Assembly: GCA_012295275.1 (NCBI GenBank)
Contig: CM022665.1
Span: 22,703,502 to 22,767,501 of the forward strand
DNA: 64,000 bases
From: Chrysomallon squamiferum
Taxonomy: Eukaryota; Mollusca; Gastropoda; Neomphalida; Peltospiridae
Direction: 5' to 3'
Position numbers and translations under genes: made by a program. Positions 42,700 to 55,600 of this stretch are shown in pieces. Each line of letters starts with the position of its first letter. The first letter of the stretch is position 1. Below the pieces are notes generated by a model that did no database searches, was not told the origin of the DNA, and saw nothing but the letters and a program-made list of their open reading frames with translations.

Positions 42700-45600
42700 T
42701 TTATCATTTTCTTTTTTAGAAACATACAATTATTAATTAAAATATTTAAATATTTATGTGCACAATCACCTATAAATATTTATCTTCTTTCAATTAATAC
42801 TACAATCTATCTTAGACATGTAAAAAGCAATAAGCACTACTTTATTTATAATGCTATGCACATGTAATTTTTTTTTTTTTTTTTTAAAAGAACATTGAAG
42901 AATAGACTACTGGAAAAGACATAATGACTGACAACGATTTGAAAAAGCAAACAAAACTGAAATAAAACAGCAGTGGAATGTCATGATTGTAAGCCAAGAT
43001 AATTATTTAGACATGTATAAAAACAAATGTATAAATGGCACCTTCTATTTTGATATACAGAAATGATTGTTCTAGTTGTGTTGAATATTTTTAATTTTGT
43101 ACCCCATGTATATCTGTTGAAACGTTTCTTGTTTTGTAAATGATCATTTAAAAATATTAAATTTTGATATTTGTTTTCTTAAGTCATTTATTTATTTATT
43201 ATTATTATTATTTTTTTTTTTTATAAATATGTATTGATCTTTTTTTCTTTTTTTTTTTTTTTTTTCATTAACTGATTTATATTTTTGTAAACATAAATTA
43301 TATTTTATTCTTAATATTTGTTTCATGTGAACAAAAAGCACAGACTTCCACACAAATTTAAAAAATAAATGTAAGCTACAGAATTAAAAAAAAATAATAA
43401 ACTCAAAATATAAATATTTTCTTAGCAGTAAGAAGAGCAATAAAAAGAAAAGCCATTATCTACAAAAATAAAAAATAAAAATAATAGAAGAAAACATAAT
43501 CCAAGCCAAATGCTATATATTAAAAACTAAAGTACATGTTTTCCAAAAAATGTATTAACTGTTTATTTTTTACATTGTTTTTACCTTATACTGTTTCCAC
43601 AAGAGCAGGCAGTAATTAAAACTGATAGTTTTAGCATTTGTGTCTAAATGACAATTATTCACAATGCACAATAAATATAACAGGAAATATATCAAGTAAA
43701 TACTACAGAATATTAAAAGACTTATTTCTGTTATATATTTGAAATATCGTCCTATGTTAATAACAGTGTAACTTGGTGCCTAAAAGGTTTACTGTATAAA
43801 ATTATTTCTTTATACTATTGATTTTAAGATGATTCCAAGCAAGAATAATATCTAAAAATTAAGTGTAATGTCCATTAAAAACAAATGAAAAAACAAAGTC
43901 ATAAATTATTAAATAAACAGTTAGCTGCAAAAATGAATATTCTTTTTATACATGATCACTTTCTGTTTAATGGAATTACCTGGAATTTGGCTAGCATGTC
44001 TTTGTATTCATCACTGGTTAGATCCTCTTGCTGCATAGCCTGAACAAGACCTTCTACTTCCATCACCCATTTGTTAAAGTCTGATAATCTGTTTTTGTAT
44101 ATAAACATATATATCAGTTATTGGACATTCTAAATGTACTATCTTCTATATACTTCATCAGTGATTTTATTATAACATAAATATTAAAGAAAACCCACCA
44201 CATAAATAATTAGTCATTACCATCAGCTTATACTTTCCTCTATATTATAGTGTTTTAATATATGTTTTAACTAATTAAGAAAATATTGGTAAAACTGAAT
44301 CAAATATCTGTTTTATAGATTGTTCTGTTCCATGAGAAATGATTAAAAAACAACAAAGTGAGGCAGTCTACCTTGTGTTATATTCTTTCCATCTCTCAGG
44401 TAGTTGTTTCAGCTGCTCGTGTGTGCTATCGGCCACTGATTTCAGCCTCTGCCATCTCTCACTGTGTTCTTCATATCGTCGCAACAGTGACTTGTCTTCT
44501 GCATTGTGATTTAACAGCTTTCTGGCAATGCCATCCATTGAGCCAAGGCACTTTTCGCAAGTTTGAACGATTTGGCCATCTTGAAATAGTTGCTGCATCA
44601 TTGAAAAAAACAAACAAAAAAAGTTTCAATTCGTAACTCAAGAGAATAGAAACAATAAAAAAAAATAATGATTGTTAAATTAAATGGACGAAAGTAATGA
44701 TATAACAAAATAGATACCAAACTAATATTTTCTATTAATTTAGAAAATTATGAATTCAGTGATTAAGGAAATTTAAGTTTCTGAATTTATATCTAAATAA
44801 ATGACTAAAGAAATAATGTATTAACTTTACATAATAGTTGTGATGAAGGGTAAGCAAAACATGTAAAAATTAATCTGCAAAAGTAATTAAAAATCTTCTT
44901 CTGTTTAAAAAAAATCAAATTGAATTATTAAAATTTAACATTAGATGACAATAATACTTTTAAAGATATTTAAAATATTATAACAACACAAATTTCTGAG
45001 TAAAACATAGAACTCCTATAGTGCATTATTTTTCTGACAACATACTCTGTGTTTCATCAGAGCTTCTTTGACATTTTCTCTGCGATTAAGTTTCTCTTGG
45101 TGTTCTCTAATGATTTTCTCAGCATTCATCACAGTGGCCAGAAATTTGTCTTCAGGGAGTGCAAATTCTAATTTCATCTGCTTAATTGGTGCATTGTACA
45201 GTATATTCTGAAAAATGTTCAAAATATGAAATAAATTTTGAAAAAGAGAACATATATAAAATTTTCATTAAACAAAGATTATTTGCAAAACATTTAATTA
45301 TATTAAACAATCCTTAGAAACATTTGTTAAACGATGTTTAAAAAAGAATAGTAGACATTTGTATATTTTATTATTTATACACTGAAGAATGGGATAAAAC
45401 ACAAATACAGAGAATGTGTGTAAACCTTCAGCACATTATAAACAAAATTATTACAAAGAAAAACGTACCTTCCATCTGGCTTCAAGATTAGCCATGTTTC
45501 TCTGCAAGCCAGCTCTGCTTGATTCAGGTAATTGCTGGAGAATGTCTTTTCCTACTGTTAGATAGTCCTGCAGGATTCGACCTTCAAAACGGTCAAAAAA

Positions 45601-48600
45601 CATCTGAAAATGAAAAAATCAGAAGACAGTATTAAATATGTAATATTTTTATTATACAGATACACTTTAAACCAAAATCCTAATTGTTTATAACTTTAAA
45701 AAAAACAAGAAAAAATGTTAATGCTCGTTATTTGATTTACAAAATTTTGGTTAATAATTTGATTATTTTCTGGTGTTTTGTTCATTTTGTTGTTCATGTA
45801 TTTTCTTAAATTGTTCAAGTTAAAACTCTCTGGTTGGTAATTTTAGGTCTTAAGAAACAAACAGATTAGCAATATTTTGTTAACACAAATCAGTTAAATA
45901 AAAAATGTTTTTAATAATAATAATTCTTTTTTCAGATGAAATCAGTAACTGTTCCATGAATAATGTACACAATATTTTTGTTATGATTTGTTCTTACTTT
46001 GTGTTTGCGTAGCAAGCTCTCAGGATCATCTTCTTTATCATCAAGAACAGTTTCAGCATTGTCCAGACATTCCTCCAGCACTTCTTGCTTTTGGTGTAGA
46101 GTGTGCCACAACCGAGACAGATTCTCCAGCTTTTTCTCCCAGTCTTTAGCTCCCGCTACACAATTCTGTTAAAAAAAAAAAAAATAACAAAATGTTCACT
46201 TGTACGTCAAACAATGTTCATTTAGTTATCAGAAAACAGGATTAGTTATCCACACAAAATGTTGGTTATCAAAAAATAAAATTGATGTTTTCCTGTGTAA
46301 TTTATTACAAGATGTAAAGAGATTTAGTATCCCACAGATTTAATTCTGTTTTTCTAGAGTTTATATAGGAAACTTCTGAACTGCAATAAAACCATTGTTA
46401 TGTTTCAGGAACAACTGAATTATTTTTACCTGAAATCTTTCCATAACATCATCCATGAGTTGTTTTGCTGGAGTGAAGTCAACATTCTGTAGTTTATTCT
46501 TCAAAAGGTAGACTTTGTCAAAAACCTTTTTCTTGCTTTCCAAGATTGATTTTTGATAAGTGATATCAGAGAAAAAGGCCTAGATTACAAAAACAACAAC
46601 ACCTGATTAAACATGTGTGTTAATGTATGGAAACAGTCACTAATAACAGAAAATTTAAGCAGGAACAAGTTCTGGATTTTCAAGTCCAAGGTAAGAATAT
46701 GTTATTAACAAAATAAATAATAGACAAATTAAATTTTGGGGGATTTTTTAATTCTTATTTAAATACATTACAGACTTTAAGAAATCACAACTAAAACAAA
46801 AGAATCTATATAACTGCTTGGAATTTGATAATTACTGGATAAAACATACTTTGTGTTTCTCAAGTCGAGCTTCTGTTGCTTCAGCCGATCCATCCAGTCT
46901 GTGTGTCTGTAACAAACTTTCTCCCTCCATCAGCCATTCATTCAAGTCAGATATTCCCGTCTCTAATGACTCTACATTTGGCAAGTTAGATTTAACAGTT
47001 TTTATTCTTTCAGGAATATCTTTTCTCAACCTGACAATAAGTTCTTTGTGCTTGTTTAAAGTCTGTAGCATCTCTGTCACTTTTTCTTCTGAGCTGTCTT
47101 TGACTAGTGATTGAGCTGTTTTTGTTGTTGTCTTGAAATTACTCTCAATATCAGGCATTTGTGAATTCAACATCTGAAAAGAAAGAAAAGCATTAAATAA
47201 TTATTCACAGTGTATATTCACTTTTTTATGTGATATATTTAATTACTAATATGTGGTATATTAGATATGCATTTGTAAGAAAAATGTTTTTTTAAATTTG
47301 TAAGACAAATAAATTAAACTGAATAAGTGTATATATGTTCACTAGATCATAATGAAAAATAAAAAATTGTTGGCTTTTGAAATATTATTTTGGATATTGG
47401 TTTGTCAACTTGAGTAAAAGCTACTTTCTTACATCAAGTTGCTGGAGGTAATTCTTAAGATCTGCATGAATACAGGGAATTTCTCCCAACACTGACGAGT
47501 CTGCATCTGATAACCAAACTTGTAACTTTTTTTCTCCCTCTTCATACTGCTGCATTGCCCGTCCTATCACCTCAGTTTGTCTGAAGTTAGCATAGCCATC
47601 ACTGAGAACTTTGAATCTTCGGTCTAACATCTCAACTGTCTGCCTGATTTCATTTGCAGTTGGATCATTTGCTGTTCCAATCAGGAAGTTTGCAGATTCA
47701 TTGAGAATCCTATGTTTTTCTTCATACTGTGCAATATCTTGGAAAAATTCCTTTGAAAAATATAAATTAAAAAAATGGTTTCAAGAGATCCAAAATAAAT
47801 ATGTATTAAGTTGTAATATTTTATGAATTCTTAGCATAAATCAAACTTTTAAATACTTATAAATTTATTTCCATTTTTAAAAAAATAATAACAATTCTGT
47901 TTTTATATGAACTTACTTTTTTTTCCTCTGTGGAATGCTTCATAACTTCTTCCCCTTCGGTGACCCAAACAGTGAGAACTTCAACACATGCATTGTAACG
48001 TTTCCATGTTTCCAGCAACTCCTCCAGCATTGACTTGAGTGAGCGGATTTCAGCAGAAACTTTCTTCCACCTCTGTGTAATGTCATCAAACAGATGGTCC
48101 ATCTCAATGACCTCATCCTGGCCTGTTTCAAAATCAAGATAACAGATATGCCAACAACATCTATATAAAAGTATATCATGAACTTATATATCTTGTTATT
48201 CAGGTTTTGCATCAAGATCAATTTAGTAATATGAAGTCACTAAATCTAAATTAAATAGTAAATACCTTTTCAAATCAATATTCAAAGATAATTATTCTTC
48301 AAAACATCTAAATTATACTTTAGGGAAGACTGGAAAATATGCATTTTAAAAAAATAATAATAATTGTAATTCCAACAAACATTTATCTATTTATATCAAT
48401 ATATGTTATTCATTTTCTATGCCTTAGAAACTGAAAATTTCTAGTAATATGAAGAACTCTAAATAATACCTGCTCCCTCTTTTTTGAAAGCGTCAGCCTT
48501 CTTTCTGCATGATGTGTAGATTTTGTCATAATTCTCAAAAAGCTGACCAGTAGTAACAAAGTCCTAAAACAAATAAAAAAATAAAAATCAAACTGACTCA

Positions 48601-51455
48601 TTAGTTTAATATTGAAGTTGTGATAAAACTACAAATAAATACAAATATTACATTTTAAATTTAGTAAAGTAAAATAGCCTAAAATATTATTGCAATAATT
48701 TATTTGTACTTAATTTAAAATAAATGATGTAAGAAAAGAAAACAAATATTTAGAAAACTTACTGAAGAAGATTTACTTAAGATATCAAGTGACAGATAAT
48801 GGTATAATATATATAAATGTTTAAATAGCATTTTTATACAAAACAAACCTGATAATCCTTGAGTAAAAGTTCTATACTCTCTTGATTTCCATATTTCACT
48901 GTCCATTCATGAAGTTTCATCTCAGACACAATAAGAAAGGCAATAAGTCGATACTTCATCTCTTGAAATTCAAGTTGTCTCTGTCTTTCTGGTGCAAGTT
49001 TGCTGACTTTTTCAATTCGTTTTGAGAGCATATCCAAATGAGGTGGATGTAGTACCTCTCCTTCATAACGACCTGCTCTTTTTACTTGAAGGAAGAATTG
49101 TCGATTTGATTCAAGATCTTTAAAGAACTCCTGAATAATTAAAAAAACAAAAACAAAACTATCTAGTTATAATCTGCACACATAGTTAAGAGCTAATTGA
49201 ATGCTCTTTTAAGATATTACTTATGCAGTTAAGAAAATAAACCAATAATCAACACCCTGTCTCCTAAGTAATAAAAATAAATTCTTAAATTTTTCTTGAA
49301 TATTAGATATACAATGAACAATTCCACCAGTGGTTGTTTTTTTTCTTTTTTTTTTTTTTAAATATATGAATTTAATATAATTTTCGGTTTACAATGGATA
49401 AATACAAAACTAAGATGGAACATCAATTATTTACTTTATGTCTCTGAACAAAGGCCTCTAACTGATTTGCCATTTCCTCTGGGTTTTCTAATGGTTCAAC
49501 ATTTTCTTCCAGCATTCGTTCAGCTCTGTAGAGCCATTCCCCAAACTGACCAAGCCGGCCTGGAAGACTTTGGTCAAGTTTGAGGAGCCACAGCTGAGTT
49601 CTACTAACTGTATTCATCCACAGATCATTGAGTTTCTCCCAGTCTGACATCTTCAGTTTTATTGCTTTTCCTGACTTCACTTTATCACCTATTTTCAGGT
49701 AGATTGGTTCTCGTCTGTCCAGTTCAGTTTGGAAGCCAAGATATTCCTTAAGTTAGAAAACATAAAAAATTATAAATAAATTTTGTCTTTAAAAATTAAT
49801 AAATTCTAATAATTAAATTTTGATAAAATTCTCTAGCAGTCATTTGTAAAATGAGCCTTGCATTAATATCGCTTTAAGATTCTTTGAATTACTTCTTCCA
49901 AACAATGTATGTTTTTAAAATGTAACAAGTGGGTTATTTTTTATATCTATGGAACAAACACAAATAAAACAATATTCATGTTCACAGAGATGATGTATTA
50001 TTTTTTTTTTTTTTATTATTTCTTTGTTAAGAATCTAAAATCTGAAATCAGCTTGTTTGAAAAAAAAAAAATTGGTATAAATATTTATGAATTAATCTTT
50101 GATAGTGAAGTTCTTGCCAACTTACTAGAAATTCAGCCTGTCTATCTTGTACTGGTTCTTGTGATGTTTGTAGAATTTCATCTGCATCTGTACTTAGCCA
50201 GTTCATCAGTGTAGTGAATGCTTGCATCTCCTTTTCTGCAGTGTCCAAGTTGGTACTGGGTACTCCTCGGTACTATAAAAATATTAAATCAGGCATTAAA
50301 TTGAAATTTATTTATCATTTTAGTTGAATTTCTGTCTGTTAATTTTCAAAAGACAAAAAATGTATTGAGCCTAAAGGTTTGACCATACTGAAATGTTCTT
50401 TACTTTCTCAGTTTATGTTTTATCATTATTTTAAAATTTACTAGTATCTTATTAAAAAGATATATATATTGGCACTTAATGTTTCTATTTTCTAGAATAA
50501 TAATTAGACTTTTTTTTTTTCAAGTGTTATGTTTGTCTTATGACTGATCTATATTAATGTTATAATTATTTCTGGTAACTGTTTTGTCTTACATTTGGAT
50601 CTCCTGCATCAGGGTATGCCTTAAGGAACTGAGCAACATATGTCATGATAGATTTGTCATCAGGCTTTTCAACATCAACATCTGGTAAATACAAATTAAC
50701 TACTGATTACACTGTTGTATATAAAAATATATGTATATATATTTATGTGTGTTTTCTTTTTTATTTGTTTGTTTCACATATTTACATACAAATATCAGAT
50801 CAAAGTATTAGTATATTCAAAGATATGCACACTGAAATCTGTTAACAAATTGTTTTTGATATCTTCACTGATTTTGTTCCGATAATTTAGGTTTCTGCAT
50901 TAGGTTGTTTTTACTTTGTTTTTTTAAATTATGTTTTCATATTTCTAACACAATGCTAAACTTCGTACCCTCTGGATCAAGTAGTCTGGCAATTCCCAGA
51001 TGATCCTCAGCAGTGGAGAATGCATGCTCAAGGTTGACTTTAGCAGTCTGTTTGCGAATGACATCCATGTCAACAAGATCAGGACGTATGTTGTGAATCA
51101 TTGCATTGAAGGCTAAACCATCTCGCCAACTCTTTGCAAAATCTTTCACTTGAATATTATATTTTCTGCAATTAATTTATTAGAAATAAAAATAATTGTG
51201 ATTTTATTTTATTACACAAGTATGGTTAAATCACCTCCTTTATGATATTCTTATCAATATTTATCAAAAACGTAATGGCAGATACAAAAACAAATTAATA
51301 AGATAGTCAAATACACTGTTAACAGTTTGCTGTTAGATGATATAGTTTTTTAAGGAGTGAAAAAGTTTAAGAATGAAAATGCAGGATACAAAATAAAAAA
51401 TAAATAAATAAATAGATAAATAAACCAACAAACATTCATTTTTTTTCTTCCTATT

Positions 51456-51492
<37 letters not shown>

Positions 51493-52597
51493 AATTAGTG
51501 TGGTTAAAGGTACATCAGTAATATCATTTTATAACCATTTATGAATAATACATGACATGAATTACAAGTTCAACAATATTACTCACTGTTGGAAAAAAGA
51601 TACTTAAAATAATAATTTATAGTTTTTCCTTTTCAGTGATCTTACTTGGCAAGGACGTTGCCTGCCCAGGCTAACAAACTTTGTTTGGGTAGGGCTTGTT
51701 TCTTCTTGCTGGATGGCCCTTCTCCATCCATGTCTGGCACATTTGGAACATTAGAGATTGTCTCTTCAATCTAGAAGAAATGAAACAAAATCTTACTAAC
51801 AGTAACAGAACATTTTTTTCTTTTCTTTTTGGTTTGTAGTTGGGTTTTTTTGTGCTAGAATTTTATTATCTGGAGCATATTATATGAAATATGTCTCCTG
51901 AAAATAATTAATAATATTTTAGATGTTATAAAATATGAATAAAACAAGTAAAACTAGAACAGATCCACAATAAACATGATTAGTAACAAAAAGAAAATCA
52001 TTTCACATGTCTTTTTTTTATTTTGGATGGATTACTGTTTTTCATAGACACAAATAAGATTAATAAATAAATATTTGGATACTGTTCTAATTCTTTTTTT
52101 AAAATTATTTTCACCATAATTATATAAATATAGGACAAGAAACAACAACAAGCAGCTTGGATTTCATGCTCTTTAAAAGCTTGTACAATGAAACTAAATT
52201 CAGACTTGCAATTAGGGACTGTGACATGAAGCTCACATCAAATTTAGTCAAAGAAAATCACTTTATTATTTTGAATCAAGACACTCTTTTAGTATATATT
52301 CAATAGATGTTGTTATCATGAAATTAACTGGTTTATTATTTGTATTTATTTATTATTTTTATTACTATTATTATTTTTAAAAATATGAATATAATTTGTC
52401 AGTAACTAAAAACAATATTTTAAATTTCTGTAACCAAAATATTCTCTCTGTTCAAAACTGCATAAAAATAACTAATGAATCCTAAATGTTAAGGTTAATA
52501 TTGATAATAGGAACATTTCAACTTCAGGGAGTTTTTTATGGGGTTTTTTGTTTGTTTGTTTGTGTTGTTTTTGTTGTTTTGTTTTTTTTGGATGTGG

Positions 52598-52628
<31 letters not shown>

Positions 52629-55600
52629 ATTTTAAATTTAAATGTTGGTTGATAAAATGACTCTAATTCTAAAAAATAAACAAAATTATTTATAATCATT
52701 ACACCATGTTTGATTTCTGTTACAGTTATGTCCAATATTTTATAACTTATAAAATATTTAACATGCTCCAATGCAATTATATAATTACATAATGCTTTAC
52801 CTATAATAAGCACACACACACTATACAAAAAAACATTAATTACATATTAACAATAAACTTCCTTAGTAATATGTAATGTTCTAATAAAGATAAACATGCA
52901 ATATTATTTAGACTATTCCAACCAGAGGCTAATATTTTTTTATGTATCATGATTATAATACCTCTGCAGACTATGCTTTTTCTTGTTGTTTAAGATTTTT
53001 TTAAATGTATCTCTTCTAGAGTTGATTCAGGTAATTTCTCACATTAATAAATTTTGTTAGCAAATAAAATAAATTAAAAGTAATAAAAACAATAATACAA
53101 TGAAACCTGTCAAAACTAAAATATCAAAGATTTGAATATTGAGTGGGTATGTCTGGGTGTGTCTAGGTTTGCATTTTGGTTTCTATATCATAACTGTAAT
53201 GGAGTTATCTCCCTTACCAGAATACAAACATTGTTAAACAGAATATACCAAAAGAGGAATCTGAACTAGATTCATGTTATTAAAAACATTATTGTTTCCA
53301 CATATTTCTCTAGCCAAAACATTGTTGTTGTTTTGGTTTTATTAGAATAAATAAATAAATTAAAAAGTTTAAAAACATTATTAGTCATTATTTATTTTTT
53401 TAAATAAAAGTATTTTAAAATAAAAACTAAAACAGATCGAGACACAGAATTGAAAAAAGTTAGTGTTTGCAATGTCATTTCATCATCAACATATCTGGTG
53501 TGAGTTTTACTTTTAAGGTCAGTGACAGTTTATGATTTACTGTATTATGTATTTTTGTTGAAATGTGTGAAAAATAACTGAGGTTTTTAAAATTATTATT
53601 AAAGGCTATTAAGGTAAATAAACGAAGGTGAATTTGGTTATATTTATAGAAAATTTAACTTAGGACCCTAGAAATATTTATTTTTATACAAATCATATAA
53701 TTGAAAATAATACCTATAATATCTACTATGTACTTAAAGTTTGATTAAATTCTGATAAAATATAAAATAAACAGATATGACGTACCAAATTACCTGTAGA
53801 AAATGAAATACTGTCCCAAACTCTACAAATGATATCTGATTCATCAAGTGAAAGTTTTATGCTAATTTACGAAGTATAAAGAATTAACCTGAATCAACTC
53901 TATTATGACAGGGAAGCAAATAAAAACATATACCCATATTGATTAAAATATGTATGCACAATATGCAGCATTATCTCTTTCTGATATTTTCACAGTCCAC
54001 TAAAGACAAATGCATACCAATTATTTCAAATCAGTGTAAACAACAACAGACTGAAGATTTATTATTCAGGCAACTGTTAACCTTCAGACTGGATCAATCC
54101 TATTACATAATGACAATTAATGGCCTAAGTGAAAAATAAATATTAACATTTTTCTCTTAAATAAGCTTTCTGGTCTTAGAACAAAAGCAGATGATAGAAA
54201 TTTTACTGAAATGAAAAATCTAAAAAGTTGACAAATGCATGAATAATTGAAAAATTAACAAATTAAGTAATATTAAATGCATATTCATTTTCTTTTATTA
54301 CAGTATTTTGGGTGCATAAAAATATGGTTCTTAAAGTTATAAAATGGTATGTTACAAATTCTTTTAAATTTGTTTTTTTATTATTAAATTGCCATTATAT
54401 TGCCATTATTTCACAAAGTCTGTACCACATGCCACTAAGGACAACTCACCTCACTATGGTCAAACATATGCTGTACCTATAATCACATAGTGCAATTATT
54501 CTAAAACATTCTTTAATTTCAAAGTAGGATATCCTTACATATATAAGTTGTAATCAATGGGTTCAATTGTTTTTATTATCACTACATTAATTAATACAAA
54601 TACATCCTTTTTTGCAGAAGAAAAAAAAAAACCCAAAACAAAACATTGTTAGTTTTGGTTGTTTATAGGTTACATAAGAATTAGCACATAGTGGCTGTTA
54701 GTATATACACACATACTGAATTCTCTGCATAAATGAATATAATTATGATTAAGTGATCTGCAGCAAAATATAAAACAGCTGAAGTTTATTTTGGTGCTGG
54801 AGTGTCTTTAAATATTCATTTATTTATTCATTCATTCAAAATATATGAATAGGTAAAGTACAGAAGAAATATAGTGATCTGTTTAATTTAATTTTATATA
54901 TAAACAAAACAGCTTTTACATGATTCAGTGGATTTCTAAGTTTTTGCAAACAAATCCTATTCTTCCTTTCTCATAAATGGATTGTGTTTATATGCAAGAA
55001 TTATTTCAGCTCTATGTGTACTAGACTTTTAAATAGTACAATTTTTATACTTGCTGCACATTTTCTTAGCTGAAATATGTTATTATTCAAAGCACAACAT
55101 ATGCAGAGACTGTTTGTTTAGCTATAATAACTCTAGACATTCCAAACTAAATGTATGCAAAAAAAATACACCAATAATTTTAATACAGCATATTAATCTT
55201 TTACAGAAGCAATTTCTAGATTTTTTTGAATAAATATTAAATCATCAGTTACAGATAATACTTTAAAAAATAAAGATCTTTCTTTTTCTTTTTTTAAATT
55301 TAAATGTCTTTCTAAAATACTTAAAATAGTTTTAAAAAACCACAGCAAATAAAAAACAAACAAAAAAAATCGGTTAAACTCAAGCAACATTATAGACCAA
55401 AATAACAGAACCATTCAACTTACTTGGAAGTAAAGAATAATAGTCCAGATGAGGCCAAGAACAATAGATGGTTTGCCATCACAGATATCTGCAGCATTGA
55501 TATTCACCATTTTAATCTGCAAGAAATAATTATATATATATACAAGTCACCAGTATAAGTCACAAATCTGTTCATTCTCACATCCATAAGACATCCTATA

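Larger units (their letters stand above)
51771..55423 (-). other. SYNE1: Intron 5 (3.65 kb) between CH1 and CH2 exons
   Basis: A/T-rich, with an ATTT microsatellite at 52601-52633. It contains one well-formed candidate microexon (listed separately). Otherwise nothing recognisable; plus-strand ORFs of 60-66 codons here look random. Confidence 0.6.
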
